NCBI GenBank assembly: GCA_017617315.1 | Contig: JAFZWM010000053.1 | Coordinates: forward strand, 55,426 to 119,425 | DNA from: Bacteroidaceae bacterium | GTDB taxonomy: Bacteria; Bacteroidota; Bacteroidia; Bacteroidales; Bacteroidaceae | Reading direction: 5' to 3' | DNA: 64,000 nt | In this document: positions 25,030-34,149 of the stretch, piece by piece | Layout: every line of letters starts with the position of its first letter | How positions within the stretch are numbered: the first letter of the stretch is position 1 | The notes under the pieces: model-generated | What the model was told of the DNA's origin: nothing | Database searches by the model: none | The model's input: only the letters and a program-made list of their open reading frames with translations | Program-made: the position numbers and the translations under genes

Positions 25030-27006
25030 ATGAAATTATCCGAAATTCTTAAAGGCTCGGAGTATAGCCTTGTGCAGTTTTCTGATGATATAGTTAATGA
25101 GTTGGAGAACCGTATTTTTGAGAAAACATCAGGTAGTAAAACGGCTTATTATGTAGAGTGTCTTGTTCGTGGCAAGGCAATAAAACTAACACCCGAAGAG
25201 TGTGTTAGGCAGATGTTTTTGCTAAAGCTAAACAAAGAATATCTTTATCCGTTCAGCCGAATGGAATTGGAATATGTCGTTTCTTTTGGAAGGGAAAAGA
25301 AGCGTGCCGACATTGTTATTTTCGATAAAGACCAAAAAACATCGCCGTATATTATTGTCGAACTGAAAAGTCCGAAACTAAAAGATGGAAAAGAGCAACT
25401 GAAAAGTTATTGCAACGGAACTGGCGCACCAATCGGCGTGTGGACTAATGGCGAAAGTATTTCGTACTATCACCGCAAAGACCCTAATTTTTTTGAAGAT
25501 ATTCCTACAATTCCAAAGTCAAGCGAGAAGTTGTCTAATATATTGAGTGAGCGTTGGACAATTGAAGATTTGATAGCAAAAGACAAGTTGGTAAATGAGT
25601 GTAAGTCGTTGAAAGATTTGATTCTGGAAATGGAGGACGAAGTTCTGGCAAACGCTGGCGTTGATGTCTTTGAAGAAGTCTTTAAACTGATTTTCATTAA
25701 GTTGTACGACGAAATGGAAAGTGGCAGAAAGAAAGACCGCCATTTGGAGTTTCGCAACTATGGTGATACGGAAACCGAACTCCGGGACAAACTTCAGAAT
25801 CTTTTTAATGAGGCAAAAGAAAAGTGGGCTGGTGTATTTTCCGAAGATGCAAAAATTGTTTTAACCCCATCGCATTTATCGGTATGCGTAAGTTCGTTGC
25901 AAGATGTAAAACTGTTTAATTCAAATCTTGATGTTGTAGATGAAGCCTTTGAGTATCTGATAAACAAAAGTAGCAAAGGCGAAAAGGGACAGTATTTTAC
26001 GCCACGCTATGTAATTGATATGTGCGTCAAAATGCTCAATCCGTCCGAGAATGAAACAATGATTGACACCGCTGCTGGAAGTTGCGGTTTCCCTGTACAC
26101 ACAATTTTTTATGTATGGCAAAAAATATTGGAGAGCAAAGGCTTGAAAAAGAGCCATTTGTTTACATTGGAGGAAAAACCGCAAGAGTGTACGGATTATG
26201 TTAAAAACAATGTCTTTGCCATTGATTTTGACGAGAAAGCGGTGCGTGTGGCGCGTACCCTCAATCTTATTGCCGGCGATGGGCAGACCAACGTAATGCA
26301 CTTGAACACATTGGATTACGAGCGTTGGGAAGATAATACCAATGATGAAATTTGGCAAGAAACATATTTCAATGGATGGTTGAAATTGAAAAAAATGCGT
26401 GCAGAGAAAAACAGCAATCGTGATTTCAAGTTTGACATCTTGATGGCGAATCCGCCATTTGCTGGCGACATAAAGGAAAGCCGAATACTCTCAAAATACG
26501 AACTCAGCAAAAACTCTGCTGGCAAAATGGCATCAAAAGTCGGGCGAGATATTCTTTTCATCGAGCGCAATCTCGATTTTCTGAAGTCTGGCGGAAGAAT
26601 GGCAATCGTCTTGCCACAGGGGCGTTTCAACAATAGTAGCGACAAATACATTCGCGATTACATCGCCGAGCGATGCAGGATTTTGGCGGTGGTTGGTCTT
26701 CACGGTAATGTTTTCAAACCTCACACAGGAACGAAGACAAGTGTACTTTTTGTGCAGAAGTGGGACGATGTGTTGTGTCCTAAGAAGGACGATTATCCAA
26801 TTTTCTTTGCCACAATGCAAGAACCGAGCAAAGACAATTCTGGAGAAAAGATTTTTGTAAAAAAGGAGAACAATGATTTCCTTTTGGATTCGCACGGACA
26901 TCTGATTGTAAAACACGACCTTTTCAATCACGACGGTCTGACAAAGGACGGTATAGCCGAAGCCTTTGCCGAATTTGCTAAAAAAGAGCATCTGAGTTTT
27001 TTTTAG
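25030..27006 (+). CDS. Fused nuclease-methyltransferase subunit of a Type I/IIB-like restriction system
   Basis: 658 residues. The N-terminal 150 residues are an HsdR-type nuclease domain: Asp94 in RADIVIF, Glu111-x-Lys113 in IIVELKSPK, and the HsdR QxxxY motif Gln123-Tyr127 (QLKSY). After a helical region, an N6-adenine methyltransferase follows with motif I at Asp346 (DTAAGSCGF) and catalytic motif IV NPPF at 474-477. No helicase/translocase motifs occur here or in neighbouring genes. Size and order resemble the A subunit of BcgI, where cleavage and methylation are in one chain and specificity in another. Alternatively it is an HsdM variant with an inactive or accessory HsdR-like domain. 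Confidence 0.85.
   Translation: MKLSEILKGSEYSLVQFSDDIVNELENRIFEKTSGSKTAYYVECLVRGKAIKLTPEECVRQMFLLKLNKEYLYPFSRMELEYVVSFGREKKRADIVIFDKDQKTSPYIIVELKSPKLKDGKEQLKSYCNGTGAPIGVWTNGESISYYHRKDPNFFEDIPTIPKSSEKLSNILSERWTIEDLIAKDKLVNECKSLKDLILEMEDEVLANAGVDVFEEVFKLIFIKLYDEMESGRKKDRHLEFRNYGDTETELRDKLQNLFNEAKEKWAGVFSEDAKIVLTPSHLSVCVSSLQDVKLFNSNLDVVDEAFEYLINKSSKGEKGQYFTPRYVIDMCVKMLNPSENETMIDTAAGSCGFPVHTIFYVWQKILESKGLKKSHLFTLEEKPQECTDYVKNNVFAIDFDEKAVRVARTLNLIAGDGQTNVMHLNTLDYERWEDNTNDEIWQETYFNGWLKLKKMRAEKNSNRDFKFDILMANPPFAGDIKESRILSKYELSKNSAGKMASKVGRDILFIERNLDFLKSGGRMAIVLPQGRFNNSSDKYIRDYIAERCRILAVVGLHGNVFKPHTGTKTSVLFVQKWDDVLCPKKDDYPIFFATMQEPSKDNSGEKIFVKKENNDFLLDSHGHLIVKHDLFNHDGLTKDGIAEAFAEFAKKEHLSFF
26997..27004 (+). 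other. T8 homopolymer at the methylase/specificity junction
   Basis: Eight T lie in the last codons of the methylase (Ser-Phe-Phe-stop). The sequence reads T TTT TTT in the methylase frame, the form of a -1 slippery heptamer. A -1 shift, or one extra T, removes the stop and enters the specificity-subunit frame at LDSPFNKERYDELLKG. Confidence 0.6.
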
Positions 27007-27038
27007 ATAGCCCTTTCAACAAGGAAAGATATGATGAA

Positions 27039-28415
27039 TTGTTGAAAGGGTTGGAGGTGAGTGAAGTAAATTATTCGGAAACAACAAATAATAAAGACTT
27101 TAGAATTGATAGCCAATTTTACACAAATGTACCAATTAAGAATCCCAATTTACTATATAAGAAAATTGGAGAATTGTTAAAACAAACACAATATGGAATT
27201 TCTATTGAAATGAATGAAGCTAACATTGGTTATCCTATATATCGAATGAATGAAATTCACGATATGTTGTGCGATGTTGAGGTTGGTAAATGTGCTGATA
27301 TTACTCAAGATGAATATTCGCGATTTGCTCTATATAATCGTGATGTTTTATTCAATAGGACAAATTCTTTTGAGTGGGTTGGTAGGACTGGTATGTATTA
27401 TCAAAATGATAATACAAAAAGAACGTTTGCGTCGTATTTGGTAAAACTTGTTCCAAATACAAACGAGATATTGCCGGAATATCTATGTACGTTTCTTAAT
27501 TCTAAATTTGGAGTTTGTGATATTAAACGTAGAGCGCGTCAATCAATAAATCAGACAAATGTAAATCCGGAGGAGGTTAAAGAAATTGAGATTCCAATTT
27601 TAAACATGAAGTTGCAAGAACATATACAAAAGTTATTTGATTTAGCAAATGAAAAAAGGTTGGAATCTAAACGACTTTACACCGCAGCCGAAAAACTTCT
27701 TTTAGACGAACTCGGTTTAAAAGATTGGCATCCAGAAAATCGGAATGTCAATATAAAGACGCTGAAAGATTCTTTTTTGAGTTCGGGACGGTTGGATGCG
27801 GAGTATTATCAAAGCAAGTATGATGAAATTGAGCAAAAATTGATGTTGTCAAATAATGTTGATGTGCTTGGTAATGTGTGTTGGATAAATACAGAAAATG
27901 TTATTCCGCAAACGGGTATATCACATAAATACATAGAATTAGCCAATATAAAACAAAATGGCGAAATATCGGGTTGTACTTTCGATTTAGGAGAAAATCT
28001 ACCAACGCGCGCACGTCAAGTTGTAAAAGAAAATCAAGTAATGGTTTCTTCTGTTGAGGGATCTTTGCAAAGTTGTGCATTGGTTTCCAAAGAATATGAT
28101 GGAGCATTTTGTTCGACTGGTTTTTATGTTGTGAAATCTGATTTGATTAATAGTGAAACACTTCTTGTTTTGTTAAAACTTGAGCCAATACAACAATTAT
28201 TCAAAAAAGTTTGTTCTGGCACGATTTTAACCGCAATGAATATTGAGCAGTTTAGAAATGTATTGTTGCCAATTCCTAACAGAGAAATTCAATCTGAAAT
28301 CTCTTCAAAAATCCAAAAATCCTTTGCCTTGAAAGCCGAAAGCAAACGACTTTTAGAAGAGGCAAAATTGATGGTTGAAAAAGAAATAGAAAAAACTGGA
28401 GAAATATCTGAATAA
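27039..28415 (+). CDS. Specificity (S) subunit of the restriction system
   Basis: 458 residues from a TTG at 27039. Two target-recognition domains are visible (about 10-190 and 245-430), each ending in a helical spacer (LFDLANEKRLESKRLYTAAE and ALKAESKRLLEEAKLMVEK), as in HsdS proteins, so the recognised site should be bipartite. No ATG or GTG exists in frame upstream before the stop at 26979, yet the frame stays open and codes for SPFNKERYDELLKGLE, which looks like genuine HsdS-type N-terminus. Translation may therefore start at TTG or depend on frameshifting from the methylase gene. Base composition is clearly more AT-rich than surrounding genes. Confidence 0.85.
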   Translation: MLKGLEVSEVNYSETTNNKDFRIDSQFYTNVPIKNPNLLYKKIGELLKQTQYGISIEMNEANIGYPIYRMNEIHDMLCDVEVGKCADITQDEYSRFALYNRDVLFNRTNSFEWVGRTGMYYQNDNTKRTFASYLVKLVPNTNEILPEYLCTFLNSKFGVCDIKRRARQSINQTNVNPEEVKEIEIPILNMKLQEHIQKLFDLANEKRLESKRLYTAAEKLLLDELGLKDWHPENRNVNIKTLKDSFLSSGRLDAEYYQSKYDEIEQKLMLSNNVDVLGNVCWINTENVIPQTGISHKYIELANIKQNGEISGCTFDLGENLPTRARQVVKENQVMVSSVEGSLQSCALVSKEYDGAFCSTGFYVVKSDLINSETLLVLLKLEPIQQLFKKVCSGTILTAMNIEQFRNVLLPIPNREIQSEISSKIQKSFALKAESKRLLEEAKLMVEKEIEKTGEISE

Positions 28416-28456
28416 AAAACTCCTCCGTTCATGAGAACAGAACGGAGGAGTTTTAA
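28416..28456. terminator. Bidirectional terminator after the S subunit
   Basis: AAACTCCTCCGTTC pairs perfectly with GAACGGAGGAGTTT around ATGAGAACA, with A and T runs on either side, serving both the plus-strand restriction genes and the minus-strand flavoprotein gene. Confidence 0.9.
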
Positions 28457-28462
28457 CTTCTA

Positions 28463-29233
28463 TTATCTTATAAAATTCGTGTACTTACCGCGCTCTCTTT
28501 CTGGGCGTTTGGCTGAGCCGGAGGCAAACTGCTTGAGCATATAAGCCATGTTGTCGGCAAGCGTGCGCATGGTCTGCAAGCCCTCTTCGTCTTGTGATGC
28601 CTCGCCCTCGGCCGTGCCGTAGCCGATGTTCCAGTATTGCGAAGTAACGATTGGCATGTTAAGCATCTGGAAAGGCATTTGCAGAGTCTGGAAGGCCGCC
28701 GTTGCACCGCCGCGACGGCATACCGTTACGGCTGCGGCTGGCTTGCCTTGCAATTTTGCTCCGCCCGAGTAGCACATTCTTTGCAGCACGGCGAGAACCT
28801 GTCCGGCTGGCTGACCGTAATAGACTGGCGAGCCGACGATTATGCCGTCGCATTCTGCCATCTTATCGATAAACTTGTTGCAGACATCATCGTCGAACAC
28901 ACATTTGCCAAGGTGCTCGGCATGGCATCGTCCGCAGGCAATGCAACCGTGAACCGGAAGGCTTCCGATGTTTACAATCTCGCTGTCTATCGAATTCTTG
29001 TTCAGCTGACCGGCAATCTCGGAGAGTAGGGTGAAGGTGTTGCCCTTTCGTCGTGCGCTGCCATTGATTAGCAGCACTTTAAGATTCTTCTTTGCCTCTC
29101 CCGACGAGCCGACGGTCGAAGCCAAGGCCTCTACTCCCGACATGCTTATGGCTGCCGTTGCCGTGAGTGCGCCCATCTTCTTCAGGGCATCGCGGCGCGA
29201 AATGTTCTGATTTTTGTCTGTTTTGTCGTTCAT
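28463..29233 (-). CDS. Tat-exported NADPH-dependent FMN reductase-like flavoprotein
   Basis: 256 residues from ATG at 29233. The N-terminus NISRRDALKKMGALTATAA is a twin-arginine signal, so a folded cofactor-bearing protein is exported. The flavodoxin-like core follows: VLLINGSARRKGNTFTLL binds the FMN phosphate, CIACGRCHAEHLGKC is a cysteine cluster as in iron-sulfur flavoproteins, and GIIVGSPVYYGQPAGQV is the second flavin loop. Redox partner and substrate are unknown. It ends against the terminator shared with the restriction genes. Confidence 0.82.
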   Translation of the reverse strand: MNDKTDKNQNISRRDALKKMGALTATAAISMSGVEALASTVGSSGEAKKNLKVLLINGSARRKGNTFTLLSEIAGQLNKNSIDSEIVNIGSLPVHGCIACGRCHAEHLGKCVFDDDVCNKFIDKMAECDGIIVGSPVYYGQPAGQVLAVLQRMCYSGGAKLQGKPAAAVTVCRRGGATAAFQTLQMPFQMLNMPIVTSQYWNIGYGTAEGEASQDEEGLQTMRTLADNMAYMLKQFASGSAKRPERERGKYTNFIR

Positions 29234-29379
29234 AATCATATGTTTTTATGCTATTTTATTTGCTGTTATCAAATTTTTGAATTGCCAATTGCCAAATCGA
29301 GGAGTTGAGAGCAGAACGAACCTTGCCCGTAGCTACTCCGTATCTCCTCCGTACCTTTTGGCTTGCCTTCGGCTTACTT

Positions 29380-29489
29380 CCACGAACCCTGAACGAACCC
29401 TGAACGAACCCTGAACGTACCTTGAACGTATCTTGAACGTATCTTAAACGTACCTTGAACGTACCTTCCCCGTACCTACCCCGAACCTT
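29380..29489. repeat. Tandem array of about ten 11-bp repeats; notes on gap 29240-29767
   Basis: Units follow the pattern GAACG(A/T)ACC(C/T)T: GAACGAACCCT twice, GAACGTACCTT, GAACGTATCTT twice, AAACGTACCTT, GAACGTACCTT, then CCCCGTACCTA and CCCCGAACCTT. The 11-bp period is one helical turn. The rest of the gap holds AT-rich degenerate repeats such as CAATTGTCCATTG (29560-29640) and no convincing gene. Confidence 0.8.
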
Positions 29490-29708
29490 CCGTCTTGCTT
29501 GCGTCTATGTTGAATCTTACTTGACACAATTTTTCAACTATCAATTTTCAATGTTAAAAAACAATTGTCCATTGGTAATAGGGGCTTTTCAACTATTTTC
29601 AACTTTCAAGTTACCATTGTCAATTGTCCATTGTCAACTGTTAATTAGTTAAAGTTCATTGTGCGAATATAGCAAAAAAACGGAAAAGCGCTCTGTTTCA
29701 TGTAAAAA

Positions 29709-29745
29709 AAAATCCTCGATGCCAAGGAATGACACCGAGGATTTT
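29709..29745 (-). terminator. metH terminator
   Basis: AATCCTCG and CGAGGATT form the stem and an A9 tract on the left gives a U run for the minus-strand transcript. Confidence 0.85.
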
Positions 29746-29767
29746 AGATTCTGATATGTTTGAAATA

Positions 29768-32700
29768 TTAGTGCTTTACGCTGAAATATTCGGCCTCCTC
29801 GTAAGGTATGTACAGACCGCAGACCGATGCTTGCGGATACATCGCGCCGTTCTCTGTAAGGCTGATGCCCACGCTGCCGAAGTCGATAAGCTTTTCAATC
29901 TGGAAGATGCTTTTCTGGTCGGGCAGCGAAGGATATCCCACGGCAGGACGGATTCCGCCCCAGTCGAATTTCTCCTTCAGCTCGCGGCTTAGATATTCGG
30001 CGGCAGCCTCTGCCAGACGGTCGCCAACCGTTTGCAGTAGAAGAGCGTCGTAGTCGCTCGCGCCCTGTTCTTTCTTAAGCTTTTCAAGACGGTCAACGAA
30101 TGCTTGGCTAACGGTGCAGGCAAATGCGCCCACGCAGTTGTTTATGTAGTCGCACAATGAAAGGCAAGTGCCTTCGTTGCGGTTCTGTCGTGGAGTGGCA
30201 AGGTCTATGCTCTGGTTGCAGCAAGGGCAGTTGCTGTCGTGCTCGCTCTTTCTGAGCGTTATGTGTATGTGGTCGTCGAGTCCTTCGGCTGGGTAGAACG
30301 CCTGAATCACTCGGGCGGCGTAAGCCTTGTCGTCAGCCAGTTCGGCAAGCAGGGCAAGAGCCTCTTCTTTTAACTGGCGAGCCTCTTCCGTGCCGTCCTT
30401 AACCTTCCACGGCCAGTAGAAATAGTTCCAGTCGATAAGTGGAATGAGGTCGCGAACCATGATGCCTTCGTGCAGCCTTGCCCCGAAGAACGGCGGCGTG
30501 TGAGGCTTCTGTTTGCTCCAGTCTACCGCAAGACGGCGTTCAAGAGGCGATGTCTCGCCAAGGCTCTTGCGCGTCTGCGAGCATACTTGTTCGCGCAGCT
30601 GCTTCTGTTCCTGCTGCTTGCGTATGCGTTCCTGCTCCGTTCGGTTTTCCTCTACCACGGCATCGTGCTGAGCCTCGTCGAGCAGACGCATGGCTATTCC
30701 CGGATTGCTTGCCGCGTCTCTTACATGGAACACAGGACCGTCGTAGCAAGGCGCAATCTTCATGGCCGTGTGTACGGCTGATGTGGTTGCACCGCCCACC
30801 ATCAGCGGAATCTTCATTCCGGCTTCTTGCATGGCTGTGGCAACGGTGCACATCTCTTCGAGGCTCGGAGTGATGAGGCCGGAGAGACACACGATGTCGA
30901 TGTTCTGCTCCTTTACGGTTTGTATAATCGTCTCAGTCGGAACCATTACGCCAAGGTCGATAACGTCGAATCCGTTGCACGAAAGGATTACTCCGACGAT
31001 GTTTTTGCCAATGTCGTGAACATCGCCCTTTACGGTTGCAATCAGAATCTTTCCGCATCCGGCGCTATTGGTATCCTGTCCTTTCTCGATGTAAGGCTGA
31101 AGTATTCCGATGGATTTCTTCATGTCGCGCGCAGCCTTTACCACCTGCGGAAGAAACATTTTTCCTGCGCCGAAGAGTTCGCCCACGCGGTTCATTCTGT
31201 CCATCAGCGGACCAGAGATTATTTCGAGCGGCGGCATTCCCTTGTCGAGAAGAGCCTGAACGTCAACATCGGGCACTTCGTTTTCGGGCGCAGCCTTCTT
31301 CACAACTTCCTTTTTCTTCTCGGCCGGAACGATTGTCGGCGCCATCTCTATCAGCTTGTCGCTCGCCTCGGGATAGGTGTTCAGGATAACCTCGGTGATG
31401 GCAAGGGCAAGATTCGGTTCGATGCTGAAATAGTCTACTTCGGTTGCCGGATTCATTATGGCCATGCCCATGCCGTTTGGAATGGCGTGGTGAAGGAAGA
31501 CTGAGTGCATGGATTCGCGCAGATAGTTGTTTCCGCGGAAGGCAAACGAAAGGTTGGAGAGTCCGCCCGAGACGCGCGCCCCGTGCAGATTGTCCTTTAC
31601 CCATCGGGTGGCGCGTATGAAATCGGCGGCGTATGCGGCGTGCTCGGCCATTCCGGTGGCGATGGTCAGCACGTTAGGGTCGAAAATTATATCTTCGGGA
31701 AGGAAGCCGGCCTTCTCGGTAAGCAGACTGTACATTCTGCTGCATATCCGCACGCGGCTGTCGTAGTCGGTTGCCTGTCCGTTCTCGTCGAAACACATGG
31801 CAATTACGGCCGCTCCGAGTCGCTTTACAACCTTTGCGTGCTCCAGAAAATCCTCCTCGCCAAGTTTCAGGCTTATCGAGTTTACGATGCACTTTCCCTG
31901 ACAGCACTTCAGACCTTGCTCGATGACCTCGAAGCGCGATGAATCGACCATTATCGGCACGCGGCTGATTGAAGGGTCGGATGCCAGAAGATTCAGGAAT
32001 TTCTTCATCTCCTCGCCGGCCTCCAGAAGTCCGTCGTCCATATTTATGTCTATTACCATCGCGCCGTCTTCAATCTGCTTTCGGGCTATGGTAAGAGCCT
32101 CGTCGTAGTTCTTCTCGCCAATCAGACGGAGGAACTTGCGGCTTCCGGCAACGTTGCATCGCTCGCCAACCTTTACGAAGGTTTTGGCATCGGCAACGAG
32201 TGGCTCGAGTCCGGCCAGATGCAGCGCGCCGTCGTGCGGCTTAGGCTGTCGGTGCTGATAGTCGGCTGGAAGGGCGTCGATCATCTGGCGCATTGCGGCG
32301 GTGTGTTCGGGCGTTGTTCCGCAGCAGCCGCCAATCATGTTTACAAGATGCTCGCCAAAGTATGGCTGCATCTGCGAAACCATGTCTTCGGGCGTGTCGT
32401 CGTATCCGCCAAACTGGTTTGGCAGGCCGGCATTTGGATGGCAGCTGATGTAGCAAGGCGCACAGTCTGCCATCTGGCGCAGATAAGGAATCATTCCGTC
32501 GGCTCCCAGACCGCAGTTCAGGCCGACGCATAGCGGATTTGCATGTGCCACGGATGTTACGAAGGCCTCGACAGTCTGACCGCTAAGCGTTCTGCCCGAG
32601 GCATCGCTCACTGTCATAGAAAGCAGGATTTCGGGCTCGGCATCGTTTGGCGACAGATGCTTGCATTTAAGAAATGCGCTGATGGCAGCCTTGGCGTTGA

Positions 32701-33169
32701 GCGTGTCGAAAATTGTCTCGACAAGAATGCCGTCGACGCCTTCTTCAATAAGAGCCTTTATCTGTTCAAGATACGCATCTTCGAGTTCGTCGAAGGTGAT
32801 GGCGCGTGCCGACGGGTCGTTCACGTCGTCGCTCATCGAAAGCATCTTGCTCGTAGGACCTACATCGCCGAGCACGAAGACCTTTCGTCCTTCGGCTTCT
32901 GATGCGGCTTTCAGGGCGAGTCGGGCAGCGGCGCGGTTCAGTTCGTCAATCTTGTCTTCGAGATGATACTCGTGCTGCGAAACGCGCTGCGATGAGAATG
33001 TGTTTGTCGTTATTACGTCGGCTCCTGCCGCAACGTAGCGGCGGTGAATGTCAAGAATCAGTTCGGGCTGCGCGATGGACAGCTGGTCGTTGTTTCCCTT
33101 CATCAGCAACGAGCCCATACCGCCGTCGAGCAGCATTATTTTTTCAGAAAAGGCTTCTCTTAATGTCAT
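29768..33169 (-). CDS. metH: Cobalamin-dependent methionine synthase
   Basis: 1133 residues from ATG at 33169, where MTLREAFSEKIMLLDGGMGS starts the conserved homocysteine domain; the longer frame overlaps metF. Domains in order: homocysteine-binding (1-320, zinc cysteines in GLNCGLG and IGGCCGTTPEH), pterin-binding (about 350-600), cobalamin cap and B12-binding (about 650-880, DVHDIGKN supplies the axial histidine), and the SAM-binding reactivation domain (about 890-1133, RPAVGYPSLPDQKS). All four modules are present, so the enzyme should be self-reactivating. It transfers methyl from methyltetrahydrofolate to homocysteine and sits 32 bases after metF, which supplies that substrate. No cobalamin riboswitch was seen. 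Confidence 0.96.
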   Translation of the reverse strand: MTLREAFSEKIMLLDGGMGSLLMKGNNDQLSIAQPELILDIHRRYVAAGADVITTNTFSSQRVSQHEYHLEDKIDELNRAAARLALKAASEAEGRKVFVLGDVGPTSKMLSMSDDVNDPSARAITFDELEDAYLEQIKALIEEGVDGILVETIFDTLNAKAAISAFLKCKHLSPNDAEPEILLSMTVSDASGRTLSGQTVEAFVTSVAHANPLCVGLNCGLGADGMIPYLRQMADCAPCYISCHPNAGLPNQFGGYDDTPEDMVSQMQPYFGEHLVNMIGGCCGTTPEHTAAMRQMIDALPADYQHRQPKPHDGALHLAGLEPLVADAKTFVKVGERCNVAGSRKFLRLIGEKNYDEALTIARKQIEDGAMVIDINMDDGLLEAGEEMKKFLNLLASDPSISRVPIMVDSSRFEVIEQGLKCCQGKCIVNSISLKLGEEDFLEHAKVVKRLGAAVIAMCFDENGQATDYDSRVRICSRMYSLLTEKAGFLPEDIIFDPNVLTIATGMAEHAAYAADFIRATRWVKDNLHGARVSGGLSNLSFAFRGNNYLRESMHSVFLHHAIPNGMGMAIMNPATEVDYFSIEPNLALAITEVILNTYPEASDKLIEMAPTIVPAEKKKEVVKKAAPENEVPDVDVQALLDKGMPPLEIISGPLMDRMNRVGELFGAGKMFLPQVVKAARDMKKSIGILQPYIEKGQDTNSAGCGKILIATVKGDVHDIGKNIVGVILSCNGFDVIDLGVMVPTETIIQTVKEQNIDIVCLSGLITPSLEEMCTVATAMQEAGMKIPLMVGGATTSAVHTAMKIAPCYDGPVFHVRDAASNPGIAMRLLDEAQHDAVVEENRTEQERIRKQQEQKQLREQVCSQTRKSLGETSPLERRLAVDWSKQKPHTPPFFGARLHEGIMVRDLIPLIDWNYFYWPWKVKDGTEEARQLKEEALALLAELADDKAYAARVIQAFYPAEGLDDHIHITLRKSEHDSNCPCCNQSIDLATPRQNRNEGTCLSLCDYINNCVGAFACTVSQAFVDRLEKLKKEQGASDYDALLLQTVGDRLAEAAAEYLSRELKEKFDWGGIRPAVGYPSLPDQKSIFQIEKLIDFGSVGISLTENGAMYPQASVCGLYIPYEEAEYFSVKH

Positions 33170-33201
33170 TATTTTCTTTTGCGTGTTGTTTTTTTTTGTG
33201 G

Positions 33202-34149
33202 TTACAGATTTTTCATGATGGTTTCTATCTGAGCCGCCGCGTTCATTGTGTAGAAGTGCAGCGACGGAACATCGTGCTCGCGCAGTTCGCGGCATTGCTC
33301 TATGCACCACTCAATTCCAACCTCCTTAACCTCGTCGTTGTTCTGGCATTTTGCCAGTTTCTGCGACAGCTTTTCGGGGAAATCGATGTGGAATGTTCGA
33401 GGAAGCATCGTTAGATGGTTTATCGTGCTCAATGGCTTCAGACCGGGAACGATTGGCACGTTTATGCCAACCTCGCGGCATTGCTTCACGAAGTCGAAGT
33501 ATTTCTGATTGTCGAAGAACATCTGCGTAACGATGTAGCCTGCGCCGAGTTCAACCTTCTTCTTCAGGGCTTGAATGTCGGCCGTCATGTTCATCGCCTC
33601 CTCGTGCTTCTCCGGATATCCGGCAACGCCGTAAGAGAACTGGTGTGGAAGTTCGTGCTGACCGCCGTAGACCAGCTTGCCTTTGTTAAAGTCGTTTATC
33701 TGCTGGCACAGCTCGCTTGCGTATTGCAGACCGCCTTCTTTCGGGATGAAGCGGCTGTCTTGTTTCGACTTGTCGCCTCGCAGAACCAGAAGGTCGAGAA
33801 TGTCGAGGAACGAGAGGTCGAACAGTTCGTTCTCGGTTTCCTGCTGCGAATATCCCGAGCAGATGATGTGCGGCACTACCAGAATGTTGTATTTCTGCTT
33901 TATTGCGTAGGCAATGGCTACGGTTCCCGGGCGCAGACGCTCTTCCACTCGCTTGAAAATGTCTTTCTTTACCTCTTTGTACACATAGTCGTTACGGTGG
34001 GTAGTAATCTCGATGAATGCCGGATTGAAATCAATCAGACGGTCTATCGTCTTGTAAATCTGGTCGATACTCTTGCCTCGCAGAGGCGGCAACACCTCGA
34101 ACGAGAATAGTGTTTTGTTTGTGTTTCGTAAAATTTCTGTAACAGTCAT
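33202..34149 (-). CDS. metF: Methylenetetrahydrofolate reductase
   Basis: 315 residues, TIM barrel. It reduces methylenetetrahydrofolate to methyltetrahydrofolate for MetH. FSFEVLPPLRGKS is the N-terminal signature with the catalytic glutamate, and LVLRGDK, GGQHELPHQFSYGVAGYPEKH and the late VPGLKPLSTINHL are conserved. Its ATG overlaps the fbp stop by one base (TAATG), so it is translationally coupled to fructose bisphosphatase. The unit fbp-metF-metH links a carbohydrate gene with one-carbon metabolism. Confidence 0.95.
   Translation of the reverse strand: MTVTEILRNTNKTLFSFEVLPPLRGKSIDQIYKTIDRLIDFNPAFIEITTHRNDYVYKEVKKDIFKRVEERLRPGTVAIAYAIKQKYNILVVPHIICSGYSQQETENELFDLSFLDILDLLVLRGDKSKQDSRFIPKEGGLQYASELCQQINDFNKGKLVYGGQHELPHQFSYGVAGYPEKHEEAMNMTADIQALKKKVELGAGYIVTQMFFDNQKYFDFVKQCREVGINVPIVPGLKPLSTINHLTMLPRTFHIDFPEKLSQKLAKCQNNDEVKEVGIEWCIEQCRELREHDVPSLHFYTMNAAAQIETIMKNL

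Noticed and set aside
24842..25030. Minus-strand frame opposite the structured leader
   Set aside because: Low-quality sequence (basic, no fold pattern) and fully inside the inverted-repeat region; better explained by structure.
27031..27045. ATG at 27031 as the start of the S subunit
   Set aside because: It is out of frame and meets a stop within five codons.
29380..29489. Possible CRISPR array
   Set aside because: Units are 11 bp without spacers and no cas genes are nearby.
29240..29706. Small plus-strand frames in the repeat-rich gap
   Set aside because: They are translated through tandem repeats and degenerate AT-rich sequence and have no promoter or family match.
30827..31504. Long plus-strand frames opposite metH and other GC-rich genes
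   Set aside because: They are antisense shadows of well-conserved genes with arginine-, histidine- or valine-rich, non-protein-like composition.
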